The translations under genes and the position numbers were made by a program. Positions 23,401 through 35,300 of a DNA stretch of 64,000 nt are shown here, one piece after another. Source of the DNA: Thuidium tamariscinum (lineage: Eukaryota; Streptophyta; Bryopsida; Hypnales; Thuidiaceae). Every line of letters begins with the position of its first letter. The stretch's first letter is position 1. Under the pieces are notes generated by a model that saw nothing but the letters and a program-made list of their open reading frames with translations, was not told where the DNA came from and ran no database searches. The DNA lies in assembly GCA_947034885.2 (NCBI GenBank), contig OX344753.2, positions 21,204,001 to 21,268,000 of the forward strand, written 5' to 3'.

Positions 23401-25402
23401 ACCCTAACAACGTGCTGCTGCTTCTTTTGCTGCAAATTCATTAATGAACTAGTGTGCACTGTGCCAATGCCACGTCCCACTGTGCCAATGCCACGTCCAA
23501 GATAAAACTAAGTTAGAAGCAATTTTCTTGTTCTATAATTCATAATTCTAATTTTTTAATTAATAAACAAGACGTGTGGGACCTCAAGATTCACCTACAA
23601 AATCACCTACAAAGATTTTAAGATTTAAAAAAATTAATTTAGTAATAGTCTTTATCTCTAAAATTGTGAAATCAAATATATATTTGCAACAATGTAGATT
23701 GTTTGTAATGAATGCTTAATGTCTAAACCTTTTTGGAAACATGGAACCTCTTCAACACCTTCTTGTTGGTAGGTAGCAATTGAAGTGTTGTATAGGAGAA
23801 GGTTCAATTGTTTATCCTTAAAGGATGCAATGTCCCAATACCAAGGTAGTCATTAAGATATTTCAATCAATGGACCTACAAGTGTATTCTTTGTTTTAAC
23901 AAGAAACAATGAAGTCATCTATCAAATACTTTTGGTCCTTAGCATCCTTTAAGAATTAGAAAACATTATACATCTATTTTCAATCAAAATATTTTTGACA
24001 AAAAAGAGACATGGAACATGTAGTTTAAAGCTCCAATAGCTTCCTACTAAAATGCAAATGGGACTAGTGAATGTAAATGGTCCCACCTTAGTTCCATAAT
24101 CATATTGGAGAAGTATTTAAATTTTCAAGAATGCAAGAATGCAAGGATCACATTGAAAAAAGAGCAAAGATTGCAATAGAACTTAGGGCTATATTTAAAG
24201 TATTTTGGATTTGTTTAAGGTAGTTTGCTTTAAAAGTGCTCATATTCTAAAAGCAATCATGGCACAATAGTACATTTTGTTTTCTTCAATGTACCAACAA
24301 TGTACTTGTACATTTTATAAGGGAGTCTTTTTTAGAAATCAATACATTTCAACTTCAAAAATACATTATTAATTCCATTCCATAAAGGTCTAAAAATATA
24401 TGGAGAATGAAACAACTTAGGTTAGATGTCAATTCCATTTTTCTTGCTACAAAAAATTACTAAAAATTGTTTTGATGGTTGACAAAATTATAATAAGAGG
24501 CTTGACTTCATTGAAGAGCATTTGATTCCTTACTGTCAAATACATTCAAATACTATATTTCCACTAATTGAAAATAGAATATTCATAGTTTTTCATTTGT
24601 TTATAATTTTTCTTAAGCGCTAAATAGCCCTCTCTCTTTTCATCCATCTTAGGGTTGAATTTTGTCCCCTACAACCTATTTTATCTAGACACTATGTATA
24701 AAAAAGTATTGAACTTCTACATACTAACTTTTCAATTATTTCATTAACTATACTAGTTCTTTTGTAGCTTTCCATTCTATCTAGACACCATGTAGAGACA
24801 AGTATTGACACTCTAGAAACCAAAAAAAAAGGTCATGCCAAATTAGGGTAAAATTGGACGAAAAAGCTTGTAATCTAAAACAGCCCATGCAAACATACAC
24901 TGACAAAATAAAAATAATACAATGGCAATTGTGATCTAATTTAAAAGAATATGAAGCTGGGTCACACCTGTACAGATGCTTTTAGACCAACACTTTGATC
25001 AATTCAGGCTTGGATAGCACTACAGCATCGCACAATGCACATAATTAGCTCACCCACATTATCATACAAAGATTGAAACAAAACACTTAGTACCAAACCA
25101 AGGATTCATAATTTTGAAATAACCAATTCAAGTAATCATGGAAATTCAATATGGGGTCGAGTCTAACATCAATAGAATAAATATTGAACGTTGCATACGT
25201 TGGTCAAAAATCACAAATAAATTGGAAAACAAAGACTGCAAATGACCTTCTCAAAACTACTAAAAAGAGTACTATTGAGCATACCAGGAAGTAGATAGGG
25301 CACTCTTCAAAATCAACGTTCCGTTCATCCTCACCAGAGAAACAAGGAGCCAATTTCAAATCCAAAATGAGGTGGTGTAGCTTTTTTTTGGTCGACATCA
25401 CG
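23401..25402. other. AT-rich intergenic sequence between the divergent paralogues
   Basis: No gene seen. A block near 24410 resembles the foldback element at 48612-49458 (GAAACAACTTAGGTTAGATG), so relics of dispersed repeats are present. Confidence 0.45.
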
Positions 25403-25514
25403 TATAGTGGGAAGCCTCCCCCCGAGGGCCTCCTGTCATATGAGGGTCTTGCCGCGAAGGCGAGGGCGGGGCCCTCACATGACAGGAGGCTCTCGGGGGG
25501 AGGACTCCCACTGT
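25403..25514. repeat. GC-rich 110-bp hairpin
   Basis: TAGTGGGAAGCCTCCCCCCG at the left is mirrored by CGGGGGGAGGACTCCCACTG at the right, and CCTCCTGTCATATGAGGG pairs with CCCTCACATGACAGGAGG. The loop is also GC-rich (GCCGCGAAGGCGAGGGCGGG). It stands out in AT-rich DNA. It is probably a MITE or short hairpin element; no target duplication is clear. Confidence 0.8.
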
Positions 25515-26256
25515 GTTAAGCACACGAGCAACCAGGCCTGCCCCAAAAAATTTCCTTGCCAAACTTTTTGAAATCAGGGTTTCCTTCGCGCGCTTGAAGC
25601 TTCTCGAACGTTTCTTCTACAATGGGCTCGACTTGTTTTTTGGTGTTTTGTATGGCCGCAATGTTTCTTATCTCTTTGCTCCGTGTGTACTGATCGATTC
25701 TGTGCGCGGATTGTTCCACTTCCTCATTGCTTCTGTATGTTGTGTTGATTACTTCTTTGCGGTGATCACCTTATCACGTTGATTGCTTTCTTGAAAATCC
25801 TGCTCTCAAATTACTCGTTGCTCTTGTGTTGTTAGTATACAGTTCACTTTGCAAGTAGGACAATTATTATTAGATTTAAGTAACTTGTTATTTTGTATTG
25901 ATTTTGGTACTAATGGTGCTTTGATTTGTTATCAATGGCGTTTTCATTTGTTGTCTTTGGTGCTACATCAATTAACTCTCATCTGCTGCACTAGAAGAAA
26001 TCTACGTTTGCATCAACAAAATCTACTTGATGTGTTTATTGAGGCAAACGCAAAAACTGCGTTGAAGAACGCAGAAGAACACAGATTTTGTGTTTGCCTC
26101 AACAAACACATCAAGTAGATTTTGTTGAGGCAAACACAGTTTTCTTCTAGTGCTGGTAATTTCTTAACTCTTTCATTCACTATTTATTAGTGCAGGACTT
26201 CTTTGAGTTTATTGATACTTGTCTCTTTGTATATTTTTTTATTCATTGTTTGAGAA
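25515..26256 (+). promoter_or_regulatory. 5' region of the DUF3504 pseudogene
   Basis: Composition becomes gene-like after the hairpin, with CTTCGCGCGCTTGAAGCTTC near 25585. No coding domain is seen. It is likely the old promoter and leader of the broken gene, and it is interrupted by the CACTA MITE at 25989-26152. Confidence 0.35.
25989..26152. mobile_element. CACTA-type foldback MITE, copy 3
   Basis: A 164-bp hairpin with ends CACTAGAAGAAA and TTTTCTTCTAGTG, flanked by CTG on both sides (25986-25988 and 26153-26155). The arms share ACACATCAAGTAGATTTTGT with its complement. It is a different subfamily from the two at 8.9 and 9.8 kb. Confidence 0.87.
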
Positions 26257-29200
26257 ATGCAGGTACCTTGTTGTGTAATTATCGATCGGATTAAACAACA
26301 AATGGATTCGACGGATGCTGCCTTCAACAAAGATCAAACTCCAATCCCTACTATTTTTGTCATGGAGTTTGGTTGTTCCAGTAAGAGGTGTCGGAGCTCC
26401 AATCCTGAGGTTCAGTGTGTTGATCGTCCTTTTGTGACATCCAACCCGTTCGATTTGCGTCGATTCTTGCGAGTTAGTGAGTCAATTGTCATCTCTCTGA
26501 AAGCTAAGTTTAATACTCTGCCATCGCTGGATGTACACAATTCTGATGATGTCGCTAGTACTGATACTACTAGTTCTCGTTGTATTGTTGGTCCTGATAT
26601 TCGTCTCAGTAACATTGTTGTATCTGATCATGCCGCTAATTCTTACATCGCAGATGTATCTGATCAAGTCGCATTGTGTATTGCTACAGATGTACTGCCA
26701 AGCTCTCCTAGACTTGGTGATGTCAAAGCTGAGTCCACTTCGGTGACTCCAATGCTTCTTGATGCTACGCTTTCAGGATCTAATGCTGAAGTTTCAAGAT
26801 CTGACGTTGTCAATCTTGCAATAGATCAGAATATTGGACAACACGATATAGGTTCCACAGATTCACTTACTTCAATTGTCGAAGTTGAATCCGCTTTGTT
26901 AGTTCATCATGTAGATGTTTCAGAGATAGTTGTTGAGGTTCCACGCTCTGTTCCTGAGGTTTTATGATTTGACACTGTTAGTTTTGCAGCAAGTGATGAT
27001 ATTGGAGAACTCCTCAATTCAGTTCCTATTAAATGTGATGAGGCTTCATCTAATTACACTTGCCATTATCAAAGTGTTGACTACACTACTGCTTATTCCG
27101 TAGATGATGACGAGATTTTGGCGGCGTTTGAGGATATTGTCGATACTGGTCTATTTATCATACCTGAGGACCCCAACGAATCATCAGATGGTGATCATGT
27201 TGTTGATGATCCGAGTATCGTTGTTGGTGATGATCCTATGTCAACAATTTCTAATCGATTTCATAACATAGATGAAACAGAACTCAAGAACGTGATGAAA
27301 GGAAGTCGTCGACGAAGCTTCCAATCCGAAAATTGGGCTCGCAAAGCCTTCGATGAGTTTTGGAAGTTCAAGGGTTATTCCATTGAGTTCAACATTGAAG
27401 ATTTGTCGAAAGCTGAAGACGTTGTGCCGTTAGTCAAAATGTTGCAGCTATTTATGTTGTAAGTGGCGAAGCGCAATGGGGAATTATACCCTCCTGGAAC
27501 GTACGTGTCTCTCTTGGAATTTGTATTTTGAGGTTTTGGTCAATGGATCTTTAATTGTAATTGCTTACACCAACTAACATTCTTGTTGTTGATGTTATGT
27601 GATTGCTTTGGTGCAGGATTGGAAACATGCTTCAAGCTATTGGCCACATCATACGAGCTCGTCAAAAATAGCGTTATGTTGAGACTTCCTCTAGGCCAGC
27701 CTTACCATTCAATATTTTGACCGATCCTAGGTTTCATCGTGTCAAATTAGCAGCAGACGAAGCTGTAATCCGAGTTGTGCATGCATGATTGGGTAAGGAG
27801 ACACTGAAGAGCAACGTCTTGTCTCGGAATGAAGAGAGTCAAATGCTTAACTTTGATGAGGCGTTTGTGAAGTGCCCGTCTGGCTTGAATCAGCGTTTTG
27901 CTTATTTTGCACTCGTAATTTCTTCGTAAGAGGTGGCAGGGAATTGCATTACTATGAGAGCAACTTGTTCGAGGTTTGCCATGATCAATGCGGGGATGAA
28001 TTTATAAGGTATGTTTATTTCTATGCTGATCAATATGTTGATTATTTATAGCCTTTGTATGATCAAACCATGTCAATCATGATCATACTACGTTGATCAA
28101 ATGTTTACAGCTCGTTGATTACCCTTATTGATCATATGTTTACAACATGTGTAATTTACACTGTTAATTGATCTGCCTTTAATCGTTTGGAATTTATAAC
28201 TTGTGACTGTTCAATAGAGTGTCTCGATAATGCACTGTAGTCCATAGTTTTTGTAGTCACGTTGATATCTTGGTACAATTCTTGATTTTTCAGATTCTCT
28301 TCCGGGTTATGCAAGAACTGGAAAGTCGATGTGTTGCGTTGCAGTGTGGACAGTTTACGGAAACCTGTAAACTGCTACGACCTTGACGTTATTAACACAT
28401 ACAAGACTCTTGTTAATCATTGGTCTATATTTGATCCCAGTGTTCTTGTTAACCCCTTATTCTTGATTCCAAAATCTAGGATAAAACCTCTTGATCCAGT
28501 GTGGTTTACGCGTGGCGCTGTGGATAGGAATACCCTCAATGACATTACACGAACTCTAGCACAATCTGTCCCTGCACTAGGATTAAAAAAATAACCAATA
28601 AAAGTGGTAGGGCCATTGGAATCACTTGCATGGAAGAGGCCCATGTTCCAAGGGAAAAAGGGATGTCTGTAACTAGTCACAGAGATCCCAAGTCATACGG
28701 AAAATATAGTAGGGAGGAACATGACCTTTCTAGTAAAGTTCTACAACGTATAATATTGGGACACGGTACTTCTTTTACTGATGTTTATGCCGAAGAGGTT
28801 CTACGTAGAGCAGAGAGAAAGGTTTGTTGAATTGATGTTAGCCTGGATACATACTTGTGTGAATGACTAGGATGCATAATTGTGCCTTTCATTTTTTATC
28901 TATGCTCTATGTATTTAGGATGTAGTTTTTTCTAATGGCTACTTTGTTAGTGTACTAGTTGGTATTCATTTTTTCTAATCTAATTTCTTGGTTTGTATGT
29001 GCAGGTGGATGATGCTCACGAAGCTGTTGCTATTCCTTCTGTGCAGCGTACCGGTACCGGCAACATTTCTAAGCATCCTGAGTTGCTACAACCTAATCTG
29101 AAAGGGGAGGTTCCACCAACACCGAGCAACAACGACAAGAAGAAAAGTGAAATGCATGACAAAGGAAAGTCAGGGCAAATGTTTAAAGAGAATAGTCATT

Positions 29201-29301
29201 GTCAAATCATTAATTTTGTAATGAATGGCGCTCTACATTCCAACAATACAACAGCTGAGATTTTGAAAAGCCTAGGGAGTGTTCCATTTACTTCAAAGTA
29301 G
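26257..29301 (+). pseudogene. Broken DUF3504 (Crypton-type recombinase) paralogue
   Basis: This relates to the gene at 17422-21329 and runs divergently from it. Recognisable exons are 26257-27500, 27617-28008, 28294-28821 and 29005-29301. Shared signatures include ENWARKAFDEFW, NGELYPPGT, FNILTDPRF, NFFVRGG.ELH, VWFTRG, TNKSGRA and a final SHRDPKSYGKY. It is interrupted by stops at 26965-26967, 27460-27462, 27669-27671 and 27786-27788, by a one-base loss near 27905, and by a frame change in the A-run near 28580. The third exon spans sequence that is split by introns in the relative. The last exon encodes a charged tail with no BTB domain. It could be a decayed gene; assembly error would explain the frameshifts but not four stops. 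The part before 27118 is acidic and Ser/Val-rich and has no domain. Confidence 0.8.
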
Positions 29302-32300
29302 GTAGTACATTTGATCAGTAGAAAGCACTTTTAGGCATACTTGGTCAAGCTTTTCTCACCTTAAAGTTTTTCCTTCATGGTTTATTTTAGGTGAGTTCTT
29401 AATGCTGACCTAAACTTTGGCACAATTTAATATTGCATGTAATGAAAGATGCTATGATTTTTTTGCCTAACCAATAGCTATTTGCCAAGTGTTTTTGGGA
29501 ATGCAATAAATTTATATTACCAATGCTGGCCAGCCAGCAACTGAAGAGACAGAGATTGCGAAGCTGTTGACCAGATGGATCTTTACATTGCCAAAAAAAA
29601 TTCCATTAAAAATTTCCTTAAAAAGTGATTAAGAACTATGTAACACAAAAAAAAAATTGAATGCCCTAAAATTTTTGAGCTACCCCAAACTACAAAAATA
29701 TCATGTCAGGCACTATATTTTTGCTAGGCCTCATTCTCAAGTTGGTATGGCCTATAATTCAAAGAATTTTCTATAGGGACCTGGCTCAATAGTGTTTAAC
29801 ATTGAGGATACAAGCCTTGAGGTTGAGTGTAGCGCTCATCAACATTCGTGCACCGTCAAGTAATTTTGTTCCCCATGGCTTGTTATGGGACCTTGAAGGG
29901 AACGTCGGAGTTCCCAATGTTGGAAACATCGGCGCCCTCTGGAAGTCCCATAAAAAATCAAAACTTGATGACATTCACACTGCAGGCCGCTACATCATGA
30001 AACAAAAACCGTGTATCCTCCTTGCCAAGCACTTTGGGACGATACCAAGAATACAACTAAAGAACATACAATCAAAGAGATCTCAATGTAAAAAACAAAT
30101 AACCTTTCTCATAGGGAAGGAGGGATGGATATTGTGTAGCCAAAGTGATTGGTGATCAATGGTATTGTATTCTACTTAGAAATTAAGATTTTAGTCTACA
30201 TTTTTAACATTTCTAGAAATAGATTTTTCTCCGTAAAAAGGCATGGAGCAATGCCCTCCAAAAAAGAGTGTGACATAAAATAAAACCTATTAGAAGAAAG
30301 TGAGATTCAACAAGAAGGATTGTATTCTAGGGGTTTTATCATTTTTAATGAAGTGCCAAAGTGGCGATATAAAATGTTATAGTAGAGCTCTAAATTTCAA
30401 CATTCATCTACATATATATCACATTAGTATGTATTACGTGTCAATAATTTTGTTATCATATAAATTTTGCAAATTTCATCGAGGAATTTTTTAATTTAAA
30501 CTTCACAATTTTTTGCCGTTTTATAGCCAAATTATTTTTTTTCTAATTCAGTCTAGTACTAGAAAGCCAAAAAAAAAAAGCCAAAAAAATTGCTAGGATT
30601 AAGGTGCTATAATGATCTAAAATTTTACAAGGTGTGCTTTCTCTTAAATTAATTTGATAAAACAGAGAACCTTAAATGCACTGTATTTATTTGTTATGAA
30701 CTTTTCTAGATAATGTACTCACAATTGAAATTGAAATTATGCATCATTAATCTATCAAAAAGATTTTCAATAAAAAAAATTTAAAATTAAAAAAGACAGA
30801 TTTATATAATTATGATGCATTAAACATTAGGAAAGATTGAAGCCAAAACAAGATTGCAAGTTCCCCGACTGTGAAAACTCTAGGAATAGTGCCTCATCAA
30901 CAATTTGATGTGGCTAAGACTGTATCATCTCAGATATTAATTTAATTAATTTTTAAATATGTTTTTTTGGAAAAAAATTCTTAACCCAATTTTCAGTTTT
31001 TTAATACTTTTTGGAATTTTTGAAAAAAAAAGATTAAATTTTTTTTTTGAAAATTCATAAAATTGGGTTGTAAGGGCTGGTTTGTAGTTCCTAAAGAGCA
31101 TAGAGAACTACTAGGGGAACAACCCCAAAACAACCCTTTTTAGTTCCTGAATTTCCCCTAATGTATAAAATTATTTGTAATTTATATTTTCAACAATTTA
31201 TATTTAAAGTATCCATTGGTTGGAATGTTTAAAAGTACAATAATCAATTCAATATCTTCAATTGTATCTATTCACACCTAATGTATCCTATATTTGTTCA
31301 TATAAGAAGGAATTTTTTTTAAATATAACATAACCTTAAATTACGATACACCAAATTTTTCAATTAGTTTATATATAAATGCACTTCAAACAATAGAATA
31401 TTTTTACTTTCAATGGTCACTAAATGGATTTATTCATGCACCTATATATTACATAGTGTATATAATTGAAATGTTATAAATTATTAATTGCATCTAAATT
31501 TAACTAAAAAAACTTGTAAAAAATGCATTGTAGCTAAAACATTGCTTAAAAAATGGCACACCACATCATTGTATTCAAAAAAGGTTTGCAATTAATATAT
31601 GAAAAGACATATAAATGATGTACCCTCAAAATAACCTCACATTTCATGGTTTTATTGGTGTAGCTTCAATCATATAAGTCTTCCTTTCATAACTTTAGTT
31701 GTAACCTCAATTGCATGGTTTCATTTCATGACAAGTTGTGGCTTCAATCTTGTGGTCTTATTTCATAACATAGATTGTGGCTTCAATTATAAAACCTTAT
31801 TTTATGGCTTTAACTATAGTTTAAATCTTGTGTCCAATTTAAGTTCTATAACTTTAATCATGTAGTCTCAAAATTCTATGGCTTCAATTGGATCTATTTG
31901 CACCTATTGTATGAAATATATGTATATATGTACACTCATAAATAGCACCTCAACTAGTTTTAAATTAAAAACCTTAGTAGAATTAGTACCTCCATATTTG
32001 TTTACTTTTGACCACCTTAAGAAATTAGAATAGTACAAGTTCTTTTTGAAATATAGATGAAAAATTGGTTTCAGTGAAGATCAAATTTAATTCATCTATT
32101 CTTTGAATAGGCAATTCCATGAAAAGCTTTTTATTTAACCTCTTGGATTTTCAAAGGTCACTTTTACTAAACATGGTTATTATCATTATATCTCTTGACG
32201 AGAATTGGTTAGCACATTACTACCAAATTCTAACCACTATGCTTCCACATGAATTTTTAGATAAGAATTGATAAATTTCTTAGTCTAGAGGGCATCAAAC

Positions 32301-32320
32301 TAATTCAATAGATTTTATAG
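29302..32320. other. AT-rich intergenic sequence
   Basis: No gene recognised. The 117-residue open frame at 29802-30155 has no family resemblance. GGGCTGGTTTGTAGTTCC near 31075 resembles the end of a small element, but the other end was not found. One short tandem array (31655-31890) lies here. Confidence 0.45.
31655..31890. repeat. Degenerate tandem repeat, about 40-bp units
   Basis: About six imperfect units share a TTGTGGCTTCAAT..TGTGGTCTTATTTCATAAC pattern and differ at many positions. There are no unique spacers. An AT-rich minisatellite. Confidence 0.65.
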
Positions 32321-32324
32321 AACC

Positions 32325-35300
32325 ATGTCACAATGTGGTTCATTGAAGAAAGAAGCATGGGAAGCCTTGAGAAAATCAGTAATGTATCACCGTGGCAAAC
32401 CTATTGGTACTATTGCTGCAACAACTGTAGATCCACTCGAGGATGCACTCAACTATAATCAGGTTATAATCAAATCTTATAAATTGATTTGTAATATATT
32501 GATTCAACTTCTTGGTATGAGTACAAACTTTGGCAATAGTTTATGAAATGATTAGTTAATAAGATTAAACTAAAATCTTATTCTATTGAAGCACTGTAGC
32601 TAGCATTGCACAAAGTATCTAGAAGATTGTTGTCACAATTTTTCAACATAGACAAAAATAGAAAGAGAGCATCTTTACAATGGTATGTCATTTCTTAGTG
32701 GATTTAATCATGCATTTAGTTTAGAGCATGTTGACATCTATTCCATGACTCAATACTTTCAGGTGTTTATGAGAGACTTTTTCTCTTCTGGAATTGCATT
32801 TCTTATTGCTGGAGAACCTGAAATGGTAAAGAATTTTCTTTTGATGGCCGTTCAACTGCAAGGGAATGAAAAACAAGTAGATTGCTTTACTTTGGGAGAA
32901 GGGGTTATGCCAGCTAGTTTCAAGGTGCAAAACTTTGAAAGCATTTTGCTACATTACATCAAGTACGTTTGTCTAAAAATATCTATATATGAAAATTCTA
33001 TTTTATAGCTCAATTATTAATTATTGTACAAAACAAACGGGTGATTGAAAAAAACACTTGTACTATTTTGTGTCACACCTAATGTGCTGATTAGTTTTTT
33101 GGCTATAACTTTTGCATTTTGGATTAAAATGACTCAAAATTTATTGGCAAGGTATTCGTAACAATTATATCCTTTGTCTAATTTTTTAGAATAACGGAAA
33201 TTTTTTACTATCCAAAAATAGACCCCAATTTTATGTCATACTTGCCAATTTTGGATTTTTTTTAATAGAGTAGTACCCAAAGAAACAAATTCAAAGCTAA
33301 AATCTATAAGAGATGGTTATGTATTATACTTTTAGCTATTGTGCACAAGATTTAAAAAAATAGATGTTATATATTGTGTAAAAGTTCACAAAGTGAGCAT
33401 CTTTCTACTTGCATTTTGAAACATACAAGAAATTCTTTTGGTGTTTGTTTGTTTTTGTCAAAAACCATCTCTGTAAAGTTGTTATAGATTTCTATTTTTT
33501 ATATTTATTTCTAATTTGTTTTCTACTCTTTACTAATTAAAACATAAAAGTATGTATTTTCTCTAGATTTTGCATTTGTTTAGTTCTCCTATTTAGAGAA
33601 TTTTTCTATAAATACCTTCAATGGTTACCTTCATCTTACACGTGTATATGTCAGCTATTTCTTTTATAATTTGAAATTATTTTTCTAATTTTAAAGTACT
33701 CCAAAAAAAAGGCATGACTATTATAAAATGCGACAAGATGGGCAAGTGTTTCTTGCAATCATCCAAATATTCAATATTATAATACAAAATCTTAGGTATT
33801 ATTCACTATGCAGGTTACAGTAGATATAAAAACTAAACACGAAACAGTTGAGGCTGATTTTGGTGAAGCTGCAATTGCAAGAGTTGCTCCAGTAGATTCT
33901 GGATTTTGGTGGATTGTTCTTCTTCGAGCATACACACATTCTACTGGAGACCATTCTGTTGCAAATAGTCCACAATGTCAATTGGGAATAATTCGATGTT
34001 TGAATTTGTGCCTCAAAGATGGTTTTGATACGTTTCCAACACTTCTTTGTGCAGATGGATGTTCCATGATTGATCGACGAATGGTAAGCTGATACCAATA
34101 GTAGTAATATGATTTTAGTAAAAATTAAAAAAGATTGATTGTGTTGAAATTTTTTCTAGAGCATTACCATTTGCCAAATCTAATTGAAGCTTGCAGGGCA
34201 TCTATGGATATCCTCTTGATATCCAATCCCTTTTTTACATGGCACTTCGATGTGGTAAAGAGTTATTGAGACGAGAAGGTGATGTGGTTGAATTTATAGA
34301 ACGCATTGACAAACGTTTACATGCTCTTACTTTCCACATGCGGCAATACTTTTGGCTAGATCACAAGCAACTTAACAATATCTACCGTTACAAAACAGAA
34401 GAATACTCTTTCACTGCTGTAAATAAATTCAATATCATGCCTGACTCGCTTCCAGATTGGGTATTTGACTTTTTGCCTAATAAAGGTGGGTATATGGTAG
34501 GGAATGTTTCCCCTGCGTTTATGGACTTTAGATGGTTTACTCTAGGCAACTTTTTAGCAATTACATCTTCCTTAGCAACCACTCAACAATCTCAAGCTAT
34601 AATGGACTTAGTTGAAGCTCGATGGGATGATCTCATTGGAGAAATGCCCATGAAGTGTGCTTACCCAACTTTGGAAGGTGAAGAGTGGCGAATAATTACA
34701 GGATGTGATCCAAAAAACACCAAATGGAGCTACCATAATGGTGGATCTTGGCCTGGTAAAGTATATATTATGAAATTATACATTGATTTATTGTTTTATA
34801 TTATTACTTTAAAGATCTTGTTTAATTAAAACTATATTACTTTAAATTGAAATAGGTGTGTGTTTAAGCTATGAGTATTCCAAAAATGCAATTATACTTT
34901 AAGAATTTTGAAACTTTAAGACTTTGTTGTGAATTATTGGCTTTATGAAATGCTCATTTTCTTTGATTTTATATTTAGGTGTTTGTTTCTATCAATATTC
35001 AAATCTTTATAGTTGTTTTAATTAGTAAACCTACCAATCAAAGCCCTTTTATGTCTCATCACACAATCCTCTACAAGTATAAATACACTAGTAAAACATA
35101 CTCATTTTTATGATCTAGTGCCAAAAATTTATATACCTATAGGTGAATAAACAAAATACTTGATTTTTTAATTCAATAATTCTAAAATGATTCGTTATTC
35201 TTCCAAATATAATTTGACATGTACTGATTTTTTTAATATTGCATATGCAGTCTTTTTATGGTTTTTAACATCGGCATCTATTAAAGCCGGAAGGCCAGCA

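Noticed and set aside
26531..26746. Hydrophobic 71-codon frame resembling a membrane protein
   Set aside because: Shadow frame of the Ser/Val/Asp-rich part of the DUF3504 pseudogene.
26257..29301. Idea that the stops in the DUF3504 copy are corrected by RNA editing
   Set aside because: U-to-C editing in land plants is an organellar process; a nuclear pseudogene is simpler, and the frameshifts would remain.
29802..30155. 117-codon frame in the spacer before the invertase
   Set aside because: No family, no splice context and AT-driven composition; kept as intergenic.
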